From Pachyseris speciosa (lineage: Eukaryota; Cnidaria; Anthozoa; Scleractinia; Pachyseridae), in the NCBI GenBank assembly GCA_016490735.1, contig JAEMWC010000666.1:236001-300000 (forward strand): DNA of 64,000 nt, in the 5' to 3' direction. This document shows, in pieces, positions 28,984 through 40,599 of the stretch (position 1 is the stretch's first letter; each line of letters starts with the position of its first letter). The translations under genes and the position numbers were made by a program. A model generated the notes under the pieces. It searched no databases. It had not been told where the DNA came from and saw nothing but the letters and a program-made list of their open reading frames with translations.

Positions 28984-31900
28984 ATGGAGGATATATTGAA
29001 GGAGTTTGACCCCCTTTATCTCCCCGTTAAAACCGATAAAAGGGTAAAATATGGTGAGTTAATGGAACGCCTGGTTACTCCCTCTAAGAAAGTTGGACGG
29101 GAAGTTACCAGCGGGCGTTTGTTTAAACAATTTCAGTTTAGTGTCGACCTTGAAAGAAACCAAACACAAAACATTATGAAAACAATAAGAGGTGAGGTCA
29201 GGTCTTCCTTTTACATACATTATTCATTTGCGCACTGGTTAAGACATATTGAAAATGGTGAGTTGATTCGTATTTACAGGAATCGCAGTATCGATGCACG
29301 TTGGGTAAATAGATTGTCGGATGCGCAAGAATGGGTTTTAAGACGGGAACAAGAGCGGATAAGCAGGGAAGGTCTTCACAGACCAGATACAAAATGGGTC
29401 TTTGAATCCTTTTCAGACGTTTACATAACACTCGTTTTCACTCGTAAACCATTGTTGAGAACAGGACTTCTTCCTGAATAGCTTCAAGGATTAGCACGTG
29501 GTCGTCATGGGGCAATTGTATGTTTGGACACATATTCAGACAACTTTTGTTTCTGGAGATGTCTTGCTTTCCAGGAACTAGGCCAGACAGATGTAAACAA
29601 AAGGCACAAGAATTGGCAAAAAGTTTTTACAAACTTGAGACTGCCCCATCAGATTGTAAGAAAACTTCATTGAATGATCTTGAAAAAATAGAACAACACT
29701 TTAACCACAATAAACCCGTGGCAGAGTGGTTGGGTATTCGTGTTTATGAACCCGTCCGACGGGGTGAAAAAATAGATTGGAACCTTATTAGAAACCCTAA
29801 CCCAAAACTGACAAACATTCCCACAATTGGTATTTACGAAGGTCATGCGATTCGTATAAAGAAAATTGAGACTTTGGGCGCCAGTTATATTTGTGTTCAT
29901 TGTCAAGCAGGATTTACCAAAGCATGCAATTTGCAAAGACACTATGAAAGATGTTCTCACGGAGAAACTGTAATAAACTGCTCAAACCAACAAATTGAAA
30001 AACCACAATCAGAGTTTGAAAAGGCATTCTTCCCAAAATCAACCGCATCTCCTCGCTCCATTCGTTGGCTGGAAACAGAAGCAAAACGAAGAAAAATTCA
30101 CATTCACCACCCACTTTGTGGGAATGGAGGGGAAGTGTGGTTATTGGGGCGCCCAGTGGATGGGTTTCATATTCAAAGCAAAACAGTCTTCCTCTATCAT
30201 GGGTGTTTATGGCACGGTTACCCGCAATGTTTCCCCGATCGCAACACGAAATTAAAAGAAGAAGGGAAAACAAGAAAAGAGTTCGAAGCAACCAAACACT
30301 GGGAGAGAAAACTTATATTATGGCAGCAGGTTTTAATCTTGTTGTTGCTTTGGAATGCCGCGTTCAAGTTCCAAAAATTCCCCTTCCCCCAATAACCACC
30401 AAAATCTTTCCACACGCGATTATCTTCGATTTTGAAGCCTTTGGGGACAAAACAAAAAGAAAAGACCCAACACCAACACTCCACATTGAAAACATCCATA
30501 AACCAATCTTTCTCAATTGGGGACACAGTGGAAAGAGAACTGACACACATTTGTGAAAAGGATCCAAAAGTACTGCTTGGAAATTTGTGGAGGAAGTAGA
30601 ACGACGGGGTGAAAACATAAGGAAAGAGGTTCGAGAACAATTCATGCCCGAAACCTTTCCCTTTCTCACCAAAGCACAAAAGATTGCTATTTCGGAATGG
30701 TACGATGAGGTTCCTGTACTGGGTTTCAACTCAGGAAGGTATGATTTGAATCTCGTGAAAGAGTTTCTGTTTGACACATTGGCGGATAAGGAAAAGAAAT
30801 CCCGGGTTGCAAAAGAAGTAAACAAAATAATGTTCCTCCTCACACACAAATTCCGTTTCCTCGACATTATCAACTATTTGGGTCAAGGCGCCAGCTACGA
30901 CAGTTGGGTAAAGGCCTACGGCTGCACAGCTGTGAAATCTTGGTTTCCTTATGAATGGTTCGACACACCAGACAAGCTTGATTTTCCAGGTTTGCCAGAC
31001 CATCCCGAATGGTATTGTTCTCTGAGAGGGGAATGGGTGTTGACTCCAGAAGAATGGAAGGGTTGTGCTCGTCTGTTCGAAGAGAAGGGAATGAAAACAT
31101 TTGCGGATTGCTTGCGCTACTACAACAATTTGGATGTCGCGCCCGGTCTGGAAGCGTTGGACAAAATGAGGGCCTTCTACATCACAGCGAAAAGGGAATT
31201 GACATTCTGAAAGATGCTGTTGGCATTCCAAGCGTCAGTCTTCAGTACTTACTGAGAGGAGCGATTGAGCGTGGAGCAGAGCTGCGGAGCCCATGCAAAG
31301 AGGAGTATGACATGCTGAAAGGTGCGAAAGTGGGTGAGCCAAGTCTTGTGTTCACACGCCACCACGAAGTCGGGAAAACAAAAATAAGATCCCATCAATT
31401 TGAAGACGCCAAACCTTGCAGAAAAATCCTTGGACACGACGCATATGCTCTGTATTTATCCACAATGCTCAATTACATTGCCATGTGAAAAGGAAACAAT
31501 TATTCACGTACCCAAGGGCAAGAAGCAAGATCAGTTCAAAGGTTCGTCAAATCTTTGAAAAACAGAAAGTGGTTTGGGTTTGCAGAAGTGGATTTGGAAG
31601 TACCAAAAGACTTGATCCCCAGGTTTGAGGAAATGTGCCCCTTCTTTATCAACAAACGGGTACCGGAGGAAGCTGTCCCAAAACATATGATGGACTATCT
31701 GAAGCGCACTGGTAGAAATCGTGGGGATGGACGAAAATTAGTTGGTGCTTTGTCAGCTGAAAAAATGCTGGTGTATGCCCCTCTCCTCCTCTGGTACGTC
31801 GAAACCCGGAGTGGAAATAAAGGCAGTGCACAGAACAATCAATTGCAAACCTCAAAAGATTTTCATTTGGTTTGTGGAGCAAGTAACGGAGGCGCGTCGG

Positions 31901-32691
31901 GCAGGAGATGTAGATAAAAGTAAAGCGTTGTTGGGAGATGTTTTCAAACTTTTAGGGAACAGTACTTATGGAAAAATGATTGAAAATGTGGAGGGACATA
32001 CAAACGTTATCTTCACAAAAGACGAAGAGGTTGTCGACAAAGCATTACGAAGTGCGTTCTTCTCAGATCTGGATGAAATTGGAGAGGCTTATGAGTTGGA
32101 AAGCCGGAAGACACATGTTAAAATCAACAGGTCATACCAAGTCAGCATCGCAGTGTACCAGCTGGCCAAACTGAGAATGTTGGAGTTTTATTACGACTTT
32201 CTCGACAAGTTCGTGGACCTCCGGGACTTCGAGCTGATTCAGATGGACACCGACAGCAACTACATGGGGATCTCTGCAGACAAGTTGGAAGATGTGTTTA
32301 AACCAGAGATGAGAGCCCAATTCGAAGCAGAAAAAATCAATGGCTGGCGTGGAACACGTGGAGCAGCCGAACCCCCGGGTTGTTCAAGCTGGAGTGTGAG
32401 GGAGACCGAATGATTGCCTTGTGTTCGAAGTGTTAGTTAGTGGATTCAGAAGAGGGGAAAACCAAGTTCAGCACAAAAGGAATGAATCAAAGGCAAAACG
32501 CAATCAGGTGGGAAAGGTTTAGAAACGCATTCGAGGGACACAAAGACATGGCTAAAAACAAAGGCTTCCGCATGAGAGAGGGAAAGATGGTTCCTTATGT
32601 GCAGCAGAAGCTGGGCCTGAGCGCGTTCTACGACAAGCGGTGGGTATTGTCAGACAGAATTCACACCGAACCCATCGAATATCACATTTAA
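28984..32691 (+). pseudogene. Protein-primed DNA polymerase B of P2, multiply broken
   Basis: The frame is first readable at MEDILKEFDPLYLPVKTDKR; a basic stretch (PPRKKRQKNN) just upstream may belong to it. A stop replaces a codon at about 29479-29481, after which DNFCFWRCLAFQE continues in another frame. Further pieces show a C2H2-like finger (CVHCQAGF...HYERC), a restriction-endonuclease-like block (VFLYHGCLWHGYPQC), ExoI FDFEAFGD, ExoII GFNSGRYDLNLV, ExoIII YYNNLDVAPG, a weak Pol A (GHDAYALYLS), Pol B KLLGNSTYGK and Pol C MDTDSNYMG. At least six frame changes separate them. The order and spacing match P1 PolB, so homology is clear and function is lost. It ends at 32691, converging on the integrase. 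Confidence 0.88.
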
Positions 32692-32763
32692 CCAGGCTTG
32701 GAAGGAGGAAGCTCGCTATTCGGTGGGACAACCATCAACTCTTCCCGAACAAAGCTGCGTTTT

Positions 32764-33670
32764 GGTCAGTAATAACCTCCCATCTCAGGGTCAGCAAGCC
32801 AATACATTACAGGTTGGTTGGGCTTCACCATGGCCCTTGCAACCTCGAACACTTTCAAAGACCAAACAAGGTCCGTGGCTCTTCTCGTAACACCTTCCAA
32901 CTCACCAGGTTGAAACAAGTAGCGCACTTCCACACCTGCAGGGAGGACTTTTTCAGCCATTTCAACAGGCCTGAAATACGGAGTTGCAGGTCGTGCAAAA
33001 ACAGATTGTTCTCGGATCGCATCTGTGGGTTTCAATCCCGTCTGCCGTGTGGTCCGGTGTTGAGAACAGTCACAACTCTGGGAAGTCTTGCCACCCACTC
33101 AACAGACCGCTCACTCTCCGGCAGTCGCATTTCGACTGCGTACTGTGCCCAAACAGACGCTCGGCAAGAATGCGGTTGAAGCGTTCCACAATCGCCTGGT
33201 CGCGGTGCACTTCCACATGCCCACGGCGAATGCTCGTTCCACGCTTCTCCATGACTCTGGAGACAGTACCCATGAATTCTCGCCCAGGGTCCACCTACAG
33301 CAGCTTTGGCCACTTGAGAGGCCCTCGCTTGTAAATTTTCTCAAATGCCTGGGCAACTTCGTCAGAATTTTTTGAGGTCAGAGGCTCAGCTGCCTTGAAG
33401 CGGCTGGCCACGTCGACCACAGTCAGCGCGTATTTGAAAGTTTTGCGGCCCACCTTGTCGTGCGGCATGAAGAGCAGGTCAGCTTGGTGAACCGCGTTGG
33501 TGTTGGCACGTCAAATTTCGGCCGAGGAACGCGCCGCGGCGCGGGAAGAAAGATCTGCCAAAGAGCCCGCTTTTGCAGCAAAACCCTTGCGGCTTGGGCC
33601 AGTTTTTTCACCGCGGCGAACCCTTTCCAATAACCTTTCGGGCTTTAATAAATTTTTGAAAGGCGTTTTT
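32764..33670 (-). pseudogene. RVE integrase of P2, broken
   Basis: Read leftward, the first acidic motif region is HQADLLFMPHDKVGRK near 33470, the second is VDPGREFMGTVSRVMEKRG near 33290, and the Glu region is AIVERFNRILAERLFG near 33180. The C-terminal part ends WLADPEMGGYY near 32764. Frame breaks lie near 33420 and 33060-33110. It differs strongly from the P1 integrase and shows no chromodomain, so the two elements belong to different lineages. The gene diverges from the zinc protein gene with only about 30-40 bp between. Confidence 0.82.
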
Positions 33671-33699
33671 GCATTTGAACATATAAAACAGTGGGAAAG
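33671..33699. promoter_or_regulatory. TATA-like divergent promoter of P2
   Basis: CATATAAAACAG lies about 20 nt before the ATG at 33700, in the short gap between the divergent integrase and zinc-protein genes. No TCTAA box is present here. Confidence 0.4.
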
Positions 33700-34289
33700 A
33701 TGGCGAACGCACACGAATGTTGTGGCAAAAGAATGATCGAGGATTATGTTGGTTTCGGGTTGATGTGTCGGCGCTGTGGAAAACCCGAGGAGCTCGACAT
33801 TCCAACCGAAGAGGAGGAGGAGGTAACAATTGCGGACATAAAAAAATGTTGTGGCAAAAGAATGAAAAAGGATTTTGTTGCTTTCGAGCTTGTGTGTTAC
33901 CACTGTGGGAAAGTTGAGGGGCTCGCCACCCCAAACAAAACCAGGGAGGAGATGGGGTGGACAACCAACCCCATTTCATACACCAATCTCCGCAAAGTTC
34001 ACAAGAAACACGAAATATTCGACGCTGTCAACATCAGGCGAGAACTGGACGACCTTTCGCGGTGGAAGTTTTTGGGAAAGCTCATCCACAATTTCAGAGA
34101 GTATGTTTCCCCCAGATCGGTGAACTACGTTTGCTTTCTGTTCGATTACTTTCAAGCGGTTCCAGAAAGTGTTTGGCCGCAGAAAGAGGAAACTCTTGCG
34201 AACCTCTTTCCAACTGTCGAAAAAATTCACCCAGTAAGGCGTCGCCGGGCGAAAGAAAAGTTCGACGGATGGTGGTGGGACTTGAATAG
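33700..34289 (+). pseudogene. Zinc protein of P2 with a duplicated CC...CxxC module
   Basis: The protein starts MANAHECCGKRMIEDYVGFG. Two tandem modules, CCGKRMIEDYVGFGLMCRRC and CCGKRMKKDFVAFELVCYHC, are about 42 residues apart and separated by an acidic linker (EEEEEV). Each looks like a four-cysteine zinc ribbon. A charged helical region follows (LRKVHKKHEIFDAVNIRREL) with an FHD-like aromatic C-terminus. The open frame runs past 34289 into antisense of the 2TM gene, so a late frame break near the end is likely. It occupies the place next to the 2TM gene that the VLTF3-like gene has in P1. It may be a transcription factor of this element; the homology is not demonstrable by eye. Confidence 0.6.
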
Positions 34290-34292
34290 CGT

Positions 34293-34814
34293 CTACCACT
34301 CCGCGACGAAGCGTTTGGCGTACCTCGCCTGTAGTTTCTCGGGGATTTCCATGCAGTCGTCGGAAACGAAGTCGTCAATCATTTTCAACTTGTCAAGAAA
34401 CTCCTTTGTATCGAAAGGTTCTCCCCGGAGATGGAACCGGATGGCATCCAGTATTTTTTTGTACTCCACTCGAGCGAAGCTGGCTTTTTCAGCCTTTCTG
34501 TCGTACGTCTTCGCTGTCGCGACAATTTTGACAACAGTGCCGAAAGCGGTCAGACTGGCAATAACAGCAGGTTGAAGAGTAACCCCTCCCGCAACAGCTC
34601 CAGTCAAAACAGCTTTTCCTGCAACCACATTGCAAAGCTAGTTTCTGCGCTGAAACGTTCGGAAAAGCTTGTCGTAGTCCCAATGTTTCTTGTGGTAAAA
34701 AGCAAAGAGACGCTTCAGCATATCGACGGTTTCCTTCGGAAGGTTCGGGTCGATGTGGTTGAAGTCAAAGATGTTGAGAGGGGGAGGTGCGGGTTTTCTG
34801 TTTGGCAACCACAT
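34293..34814 (-). pseudogene. Two-transmembrane-helix protein of P2, one break
   Basis: The start at 34814 gives MWLPNRKPAPPPLNIFDFNH, then FAFYHKKHWDYDKLFRTFQR. A break near 34630 leads to two hydrophobic spans (GKAVLTGAVAGGVTLQPAVI and ASLTAFGTVVKIVATAK), then YKKILDAIRFHLRGEPFD and KLKMIDDFVSDD, closing with QARYAKRFVAEW. The layout and spaced motifs match the P1 protein at 21320-21805, with modest sequence identity. Conservation across two diverged Polintons implies a maintained function. It lies convergent to the zinc protein gene with 3 bp between. Confidence 0.75.
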
Positions 34815-34857
34815 TATACACAAGGAAAATATTTCGGAAGTACAAAGAAAGGAATTT

Positions 34858-37079
34858 TACGCAACAAACTCAACAATAAGCCACGCCCTTGTGCATTTTT
34901 GTGTGCCAATTATGTCGAACGTCAAACCCGTTGTGCCTCTGGGTATTTGAATGAAAGTGGGGTGTGCCAAGTGGGTTGTGTTTTTTGGGACATTGATACC
35001 GGCAAGATGAGTATTACCTGAGTGAACACTAACGACCCTATTTTCATTGGAGGGCTTAAGAAATCTGACATCAATGTGGCTGACGTAATCGAAAAAGGTG
35101 AATGGGGACCAAAATGAGGGGAATGAGAAAAGGTGATGAAAGATTGTAATGTCAAGAGGATTACTTTTTACTCGGCAAACCTTTGCTGAATAAAGCACGG
35201 GTTTTGAAAATTGTACAGCTCCATTTGAGTAATAGTATAAAGCCACATCGTTATTGTAAACCCCATGATCATTCAAATTCAAATTTCCGCTCAACTTCGG
35301 TTCTTTGAGCAGGAAGGTGTTCATATTCAAATCAGACAGTAATGTGACTTCCCCATTTGTTCTATTAAATAATTAGTCACTTCCATTTTTTACATGTTGC
35401 CCATTCAAATCAAGGAAATTACCAAGTTTTGGTTGATACATGGGAAATCCATTGAAATCCATTCCCGTCTGCATTTCAACACCAGAAGTTCCTGAACTTG
35501 GGGAAAATATTTTTTGCCCATCATTCACGATGTTGGAATAATATAAATCCAAATCCCCACCCATTTTTGGTGTCAAGATGGTTTTTCCATTCAGGTCCAA
35601 ATCAGTCTGCATTACCATTTTCCCATCTTGCGCAAAGAAAATTTGGTCAAACACTGTGGAAGGTACTTCGACACAGTCCCATTCAAACCGTAGACAACCA
35701 TACGCCCAGTGGGATTAGGAAATGCGGTTTTCCCATGCAGATCCAGATACAGATATTCTCGTTGGCCGGCATGTCGTTTTTGGAAGTGCAGCACTTTTTT
35801 GACATACCCAGCGATGGTAGCTGTTGCTTGGAACGTTTTTGTGGTTTGCGCACAAAACAACAGGGTGTCGGCGGTTGCATAAACGCTGACATTTCGCATT
35901 TCCGGAGAGAAAAACTCCACGACACACTTATAAAAACCACTTGGGAGCCTGAAAAGGTTGAAACCAATTCTTGAGCGATACTGTTCAGTTCCATCTTTGT
36001 CGTCAACGAGAGTGAAATTGTACGCCGATTGGTTTATTTGGTGAGGAGAGGCTGTAAATTTCGAAATATTATACACCCTAATGTTATTTTCACTTGAGGA
36101 TTCATTGAAGTTCTCCATATGATATTTGAAGGGGTTTTCTTGTGGGCCGGTGCAGGAGGCGTCCACGTGAGTTGCGTCGACATATTTCTTGGTTGCCCCA
36201 CTACTTGGAGCCACAGGGTCTTTTAAGTTTGCGAGCGTGTTGTTGTGCATGTCAATATCCCCCGCCATTTGTCCACCAGCAAGTGGACGAAAAGGCGCTT
36301 GGTCTACATAATTTTGTTTGCAACATCTTTGTCGGCTGCTGGTGCCCCAACATTTTCGATTTTGTGGTTGGCCATCGAAAGATCCCCATACATCGCACTC
36401 GAGCCATTTCCTTTCACAGAATACTCGTCAACGTATCTTTTGGTCACCGCGTTAGTCGCGGAGGAAGGTGGGGCAAGATTAATGATGGCGTTATTGTTCA
36501 TGTTCAAGTCTTTTTGCGCGATCGCATCGAATTTGGTGCGCAGTCTCTCATCCACGTATTTTTTGTCGACGGCGTTTTCAGCGGGGGTGCTGGAATCGAC
36601 GTCTTTCAAATCTTCAATAGTCCACCCAGCCATATTCAGATCACCCAGCACCGGGTCGCTTCCGTCCCATTTCAAACAAAGCGCGATTTCAGAGTCGACA
36701 AAACTTTTGTTCGTGGCGTCGATCACAGCATAAACCATGTTGGTGATCGGGTTACGCCCCATGTTGAGGTTGCCCGTCATCGCGATGCTGCCGTCTCTTT
36801 TGAAGCCGCCCGAGCCTAGCGGGCCTGGTGGTCCTTGTGATCCTGCAGGCCCTGGAGGTCTTTGCAATCCTCTTGTCCCTCGAGGCCTTGCCGGCCCTGC
36901 AGGTCCATGTGGTCCGGTTGGACCTCGAGGTCCTGTTGGCCCCGCAGGACCACGATCCCCCTTCTCTCCACGTTGGCCGCGCGGCCGGGGGTTCCTTCTC
37001 CCGCGCGTTGGAAAAGACTTCCCGGAAGTTCGTTCAACCACCCCGTGTCTTCTTTTATTCTTTCATCAAAAATTTGCAT
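34858..37079 (-). pseudogene. Collagen-like fibre gene of P2, several breaks
   Basis: The ATG at 37079 opens [18 protein letters not shown] frame change soon after leads to a Gly-X-Y collagen segment ([20 protein letters not shown]) spanning about 36960-36800. Four shaft repeats of the [15 protein letters not shown]...DKKYVDE type follow, then one head-like domain (NPFKYHMENFNESS near 36130, INQSAYNFTLVDDKDGTEQY). Beta-repeat motifs (MGGDLDLYYSNIVNDGQ, LSGNLNLNDHG) come next, and a terminal globular domain ends LIVEFVA at 34858. The order is the same as in P1 fibre 1 but without the LamG domain. Breaks are seen near 37040, 36305, 35640 and 35340. A TCTAA box sits 15 nt before the ATG. Confidence 0.82.
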
Positions 37080-37094
37080 AGCCGACACGGCCAA

Positions 37095-37099
37095 TTAGA
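37095..37099 (-). promoter_or_regulatory. TCTAA box before the P2 fibre gene
   Basis: On the minus strand CTCTCTCTAATTGGCC places TCTAA 15 nt before ATG at 37079. This parallels the late boxes of P1 with a slightly longer gap. Confidence 0.5.
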
Positions 37100-37109
37100 G
37101 AGAGGGGTG

Positions 37110-37580
37110 GTGAAGGTACAGATGGCAACCGGAGTTGACCATTGCGCTGACGAATCACGAATGTTCCTTTCCTTCATGTTTTCCAACATGAAGATGTTGG
37201 ATAATGCTGTCAAAAAGATTTTGGATGATGAAATATCCGGGGCCCTGCTTGGTTTCAACAAAAAAAATCTTGCGAAATTCAACAAGTTTCGTTGGTGATA
37301 AAATCCCGGACATCACGAGAGGTGTTGATTGGGTTTTCAGCCATTGTGATTTGATCACAAGAAAAGTAAGGGATGTTGAAAGGGACGTTTTGTACTCCGT
37401 TTCCACTGTGGGGCTGCCTGTAAGCTACCCTTTCAAAAACAACCCCGCCGCCTTGCTTTCCACCCCGTGAACAAGGTGGTTATCAACTCGATTCGAATAC
37501 GGATCACAGACGGGAGAAACAACATTCTGAACCTCAATGGCGCCGATGTGGCTTTGGCTCTTGTAATCCGGGAGGCCTAA
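37110..37580 (+). pseudogene. Penton (minor capsid) remnant of P2
   Basis: The second half is clear: KIPDITRGVDWVFSHCDLIT, then VLYSVSTVGLPVSYPFKNNP, and after a break near 37465, VVINSIRIRITDGRNNILNL to a stop at 37578-37580. The P1 penton has NLPDITRGVDEIYINCDLVT and the same order. The first half survives only as scattered similarity. PLE sequence starts within about 12 bp of the stop. Confidence 0.78.
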
Positions 37581-37859
37581 AACTCTTTCAAAGGTATAAA
37601 TGAATCAACCAATTCTGTGGTTCAATCGGGCCATCACCGCGCTCAGCAGATTGATCAACAGTCAGCACTACAGACGTCACCCTCACATTTCACCCGCATA
37701 ATAACCCAGTTAAAGCCATAATTCTTAATAACTTTAAGATACTGCTAAAGGTACTGCTAGATACTGCTAGAATCTTTTCGGAACCACTGCTGATTTCATT
37801 CAAACGCGACAAAAATGTAGGTAACTTTCTAGTTAAAACCGCATTCAAAACAATGTAAA

Positions 37860-38505
37860 GGCCAACACTGATGTTCTTTTCAAAGAAAAGGAGATTTTGA
37901 AATTCTCTAACATTTATTTATACCAGATAGGTAAATTCATGTATCTATTCAAAAGAGGTTTACTTCCTAATTATTTTCGTGATATGTTTACTCTCGCAAG
38001 CTAGTTACATTCGTATTATACTAGAAATTGCAACCTTTTTTACATACCTCCCTGCCGAACTAATATTCGAAACTTTTCAGTTCGGTTTCAAGGACCTAAG
38101 TTTTTCAACTCGTTAAGTCATGACATTCAAAACAGTGAAAGCATCCGTTTGTTTGGGAAAAGACTTAAAAAATTCCTTCTTTCTTTTTCAAATATACTCA
38201 TTGTTGAGCTACTTACTTCTTCTTTTTCTTTTTTTTTTTTCTTTTCTTTTTAAAATAATACATTTCATATTTCATGCTGTCCCCGCAATTCGTATGATGT
38301 ATCCTATATTGTCAGGAAGCCTATAGTTCATAAGCCCCCGGCTTCTATATAGGCTTTCTTGTCATTACCACCTTAAACATTTGTAGTCTATTGTCTTAAG
38401 TTTAAGTTATTATAAATTTCTTGTGTTTCGTATTTTTAAATTTTGTATTTTTATGTGGTTAATGGCAAATAAATGGAAATGGAAATGGAAATGGAAATGG
38501 AACAA
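37860..38505 (+). mobile_element. 5'-truncated LINE 3' end nested in the PLE
   Basis: Codons give FSNIYLYQIGKFMYLFKRGL and IPPCRTNIRNFSVRFQGPKF, the typical C-terminal tail of jockey/L2-like reverse transcriptases. The 3' UTR ends in a (GGAAAT)n tail at 38473-38503. The PLE sequence ttcaaaacaa / aacaacctgg is interrupted exactly here. Confidence 0.75.
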
Positions 38506-38931
38506 CCTGGCACTTTTAAATGCGCGCGCTCGCGATGCAAAACTTGTCCTTTCATTCAAAACACTGACAAAATATCGGGCCCTAAGCGATCTGTTAAGAT
38601 CACTGATTGTTTCGCGTGTGCCTGCGCAAATGTTATCTATTGCATAACCTGCACATTGTGCAAAAAGTTATACATCGGCGAAACAGGAAGACGACTAGGT
38701 GACCGATTCCGAGAACATCTTCGTGATGTTGACAAAGATGACAAAGACGCATCCAAACCTGTCGCTCGGCATTTTAATTTCCCCAATCATCCCAAACAAC
38801 ACATGTCGATCTCCGGCCTTTCCCTACATCAAGGTACCACGGAAAGCCGTAAAAATCTCGAGCAAATACTGATCTTTGAAAGCGGCATTCTTAATCTCCA
38901 CGATACCAACGAGTGTTTTTCATTCAATTAA
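38506..38931 (+). pseudogene. PLE GIY-YIG endonuclease domain fragment
   Basis: A cysteine-rich linker (CARSRCKTCPF) precedes CKKLYIGETGRRLGDRFREH, the GIY-YIG core, and LEQILIFESGILNLHDTNEC. It matches the copies at 39687-40514 (minus) and 41157-41590 (plus) at nearly every residue. It is separated from any RT by the nested LINE. Confidence 0.8.
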
Positions 38932-39027
38932 TTTATTCCTGTTTTTCACGTTACCATGTTACCACCAATAGCGTAGTTCCATTTTCTGTATATAAACCAT
39001 ACACAACCCACAATTCCTCGATTCGCT

Positions 39028-39055
39028 CCGACGAAGGGCTAACGCTCGAAACGTC
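39028..39055 (+). ncRNA. Hammerhead-like motif of PLE (copy 2)
   Basis: CCGACGA, then GGGC and GCTC forming a 4-bp stem II around TAAC, then GAAACGTC. One core position deviates from CUGANGA (C for U). The same sequence recurs inverted at 39563-39591 and directly at 41686-41713. Confidence 0.55.
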
Positions 39056-39130
39056 AGCTAATTGAATCCCTGTACGGTGTTCAATTTACATTATCAACTC
39101 CCAAATGGGTGCAAGTAACCACATCTAGAT

Positions 39131-39498
39131 TGGATGGAGTTTATGGGTCAATGAATTATGTTAAATGTACATCATGCAAGTTATTGCAAGTAGTGTAATG
39201 ATACATAAAGGTATAATAAAAGAATATATACTAAATGGAAAACTTTCAGGGAGTTTGTTAATGGCTATGAGATCAGATGTTTAGCATCATTGTGCAGCCC
39301 ACCCATTCACAAGCCTGCTCATTCCTAGAGACCTAGACCAAATTATGTATGCTCTTTTTCCTGGCCATTTCGATACTGACATAAACAAACTGTAGGTGAA
39401 CTTCTTACAACAATCCCACATAATTCATGCATTGCCCAGAATCAGAAACCTTTTCCAGACACACATAGTTATGTTGGTGATGGGCTGACAAAAAATAT
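39131..39498. other. Spacer between PLE copies
   Basis: About 370 bp of unrecognised sequence with no ORF of note. Confidence 0.4.
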
Positions 39499-39518
39499 GA
39501 AAATTTGGTTTATCAACG

Positions 39519-39549
<31 letters not shown>

Positions 39550-40585
39550 GGATTCGATTAGCTGACGTTTCGAGCGTTAGCCCTTCGTCGGAGCGAATCG
39601 AGGAATTGTGGGTTGTGTATGGTTTATATACAGAAAATGGAGCTACGCTATTGGTGGTAACATGGCAACGTGAAAACAGGAATAAATTAATTGAATGAAA
39701 AGCGCTCGTTGATACCGTGAGGATTAAGAGTGCCAATTTGAAAGATCAGTTTTTGCTCGAGATTTTTACGGCTTTCCGTGGTACCTTGATGTAGGGAAAG
39801 GCCGGAGATCGACACGTGTTGTTTACAATGGTTAGGGAGATTAAAATGCCGAACGACAGGTTTGGATGCGTCTTTGTCATCTTTCTCAACATCACGAAGA
39901 TGTTCTCGGAATCGGTCACCTAGTCGTCTTCCTGTTTCGCCGATGTATAACTTTTTGCATAATGTGCAGGTTATGCAATAGATAACATTTGCGGAGGTAC
40001 ACGTGAAACGATCAGTGATCTTAACAGATCGCTTAGGGCCCGATATTTTGTCAGTGTTTTGAATGAAAGGACAAGTTTTGCATCGCGAGCGCGCGCATTT
40101 AAAAGTGCCAGGTTGTTTAGTTGTTTTGAAAGCGCTTTTAACTAGAAAGTTACCTACATTTTTGTCGCGTTTGAATGAAATCAGCGGTCGTTCCGAAAAG
40201 ATGCTAGCAGTTTCTGGGTCATTTTGCAGTATCTTAAAGTTATTAAGAATGATGGCTTTAACTGGGTTATTATGCGGGTGAAATGTGAGGGTGAATGGAA
40301 TTCTGTCATTCTTTTCCTTTTGTGACGTCTGTAGTACTGACTGTTGATCAATCTGCTGAGCGCGGTGATGGCCCGATTGAACCACAGAATCAGGCGGAGC
40401 CACGTTTCTCGAAAAAATGGCACATTTCCTCTGATTTGTTGAAAAAATCAGAGTCATCACTACATAGACGTCGAAGTCTAAGAAATTGAGAATAGGGAAT
40501 GGCGTTTTTGACATGAGATGGATGTGAAGATGAATACAACAAATAACTGTGAGAATCGGTGGGTTTGTAGTGCAATTTATAACCG
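39499..40585 (-). mobile_element. PLE 3' half, left arm of a head-to-head inverted pair
   Basis: It reads leftward: RT C-terminal remnant (SQFLRLRRLCSDDSDF), cysteine-rich linker, GIY-YIG (YIGETGRRLGDRFREHLRDV) ending near 39687, then the hammerhead-like tail at 39591-39563. It is the near-perfect inverted copy of 40685-41778. Confidence 0.85.
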
Positions 40586-40599
40586 CCGTTAATTCCTTT

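Larger units (their letters stand above)
28613..37590. mobile_element. Second, decayed Polinton P2, truncated at its right end
   Basis: It carries a PolB, RVE integrase, zinc protein, 2TM protein, collagen-like fibre and penton fragment. The left end is AGTAGTAGTAACGG, matching the AGTAGTA termini of P1 and P3. No right terminus or target duplication is found, because PLE sequence begins at about 37592 directly after the penton remnant. Major capsid, ATPase and protease genes are absent. It is visibly more GC-rich than P1 and carries many frame breaks, so it is older or from a different lineage. Confidence 0.88.
37592..39130 (+). mobile_element. Penelope-like element copy, split by a truncated LINE
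   Basis: Sequence from 37600 (TCTGTGGTTCAATCGGGCC) to about 37857 matches the PLE linker region also seen at 40896-41156. It resumes at about 38500 with QPGTFKCARSRCKTCPFIQN and the GIY-YIG endonuclease VIYCITCTLCKKLYIGETGR (stop near 38931), followed by the 3' hammerhead-like tail. The RT is absent, so the copy is 5'-truncated. Confidence 0.82.
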
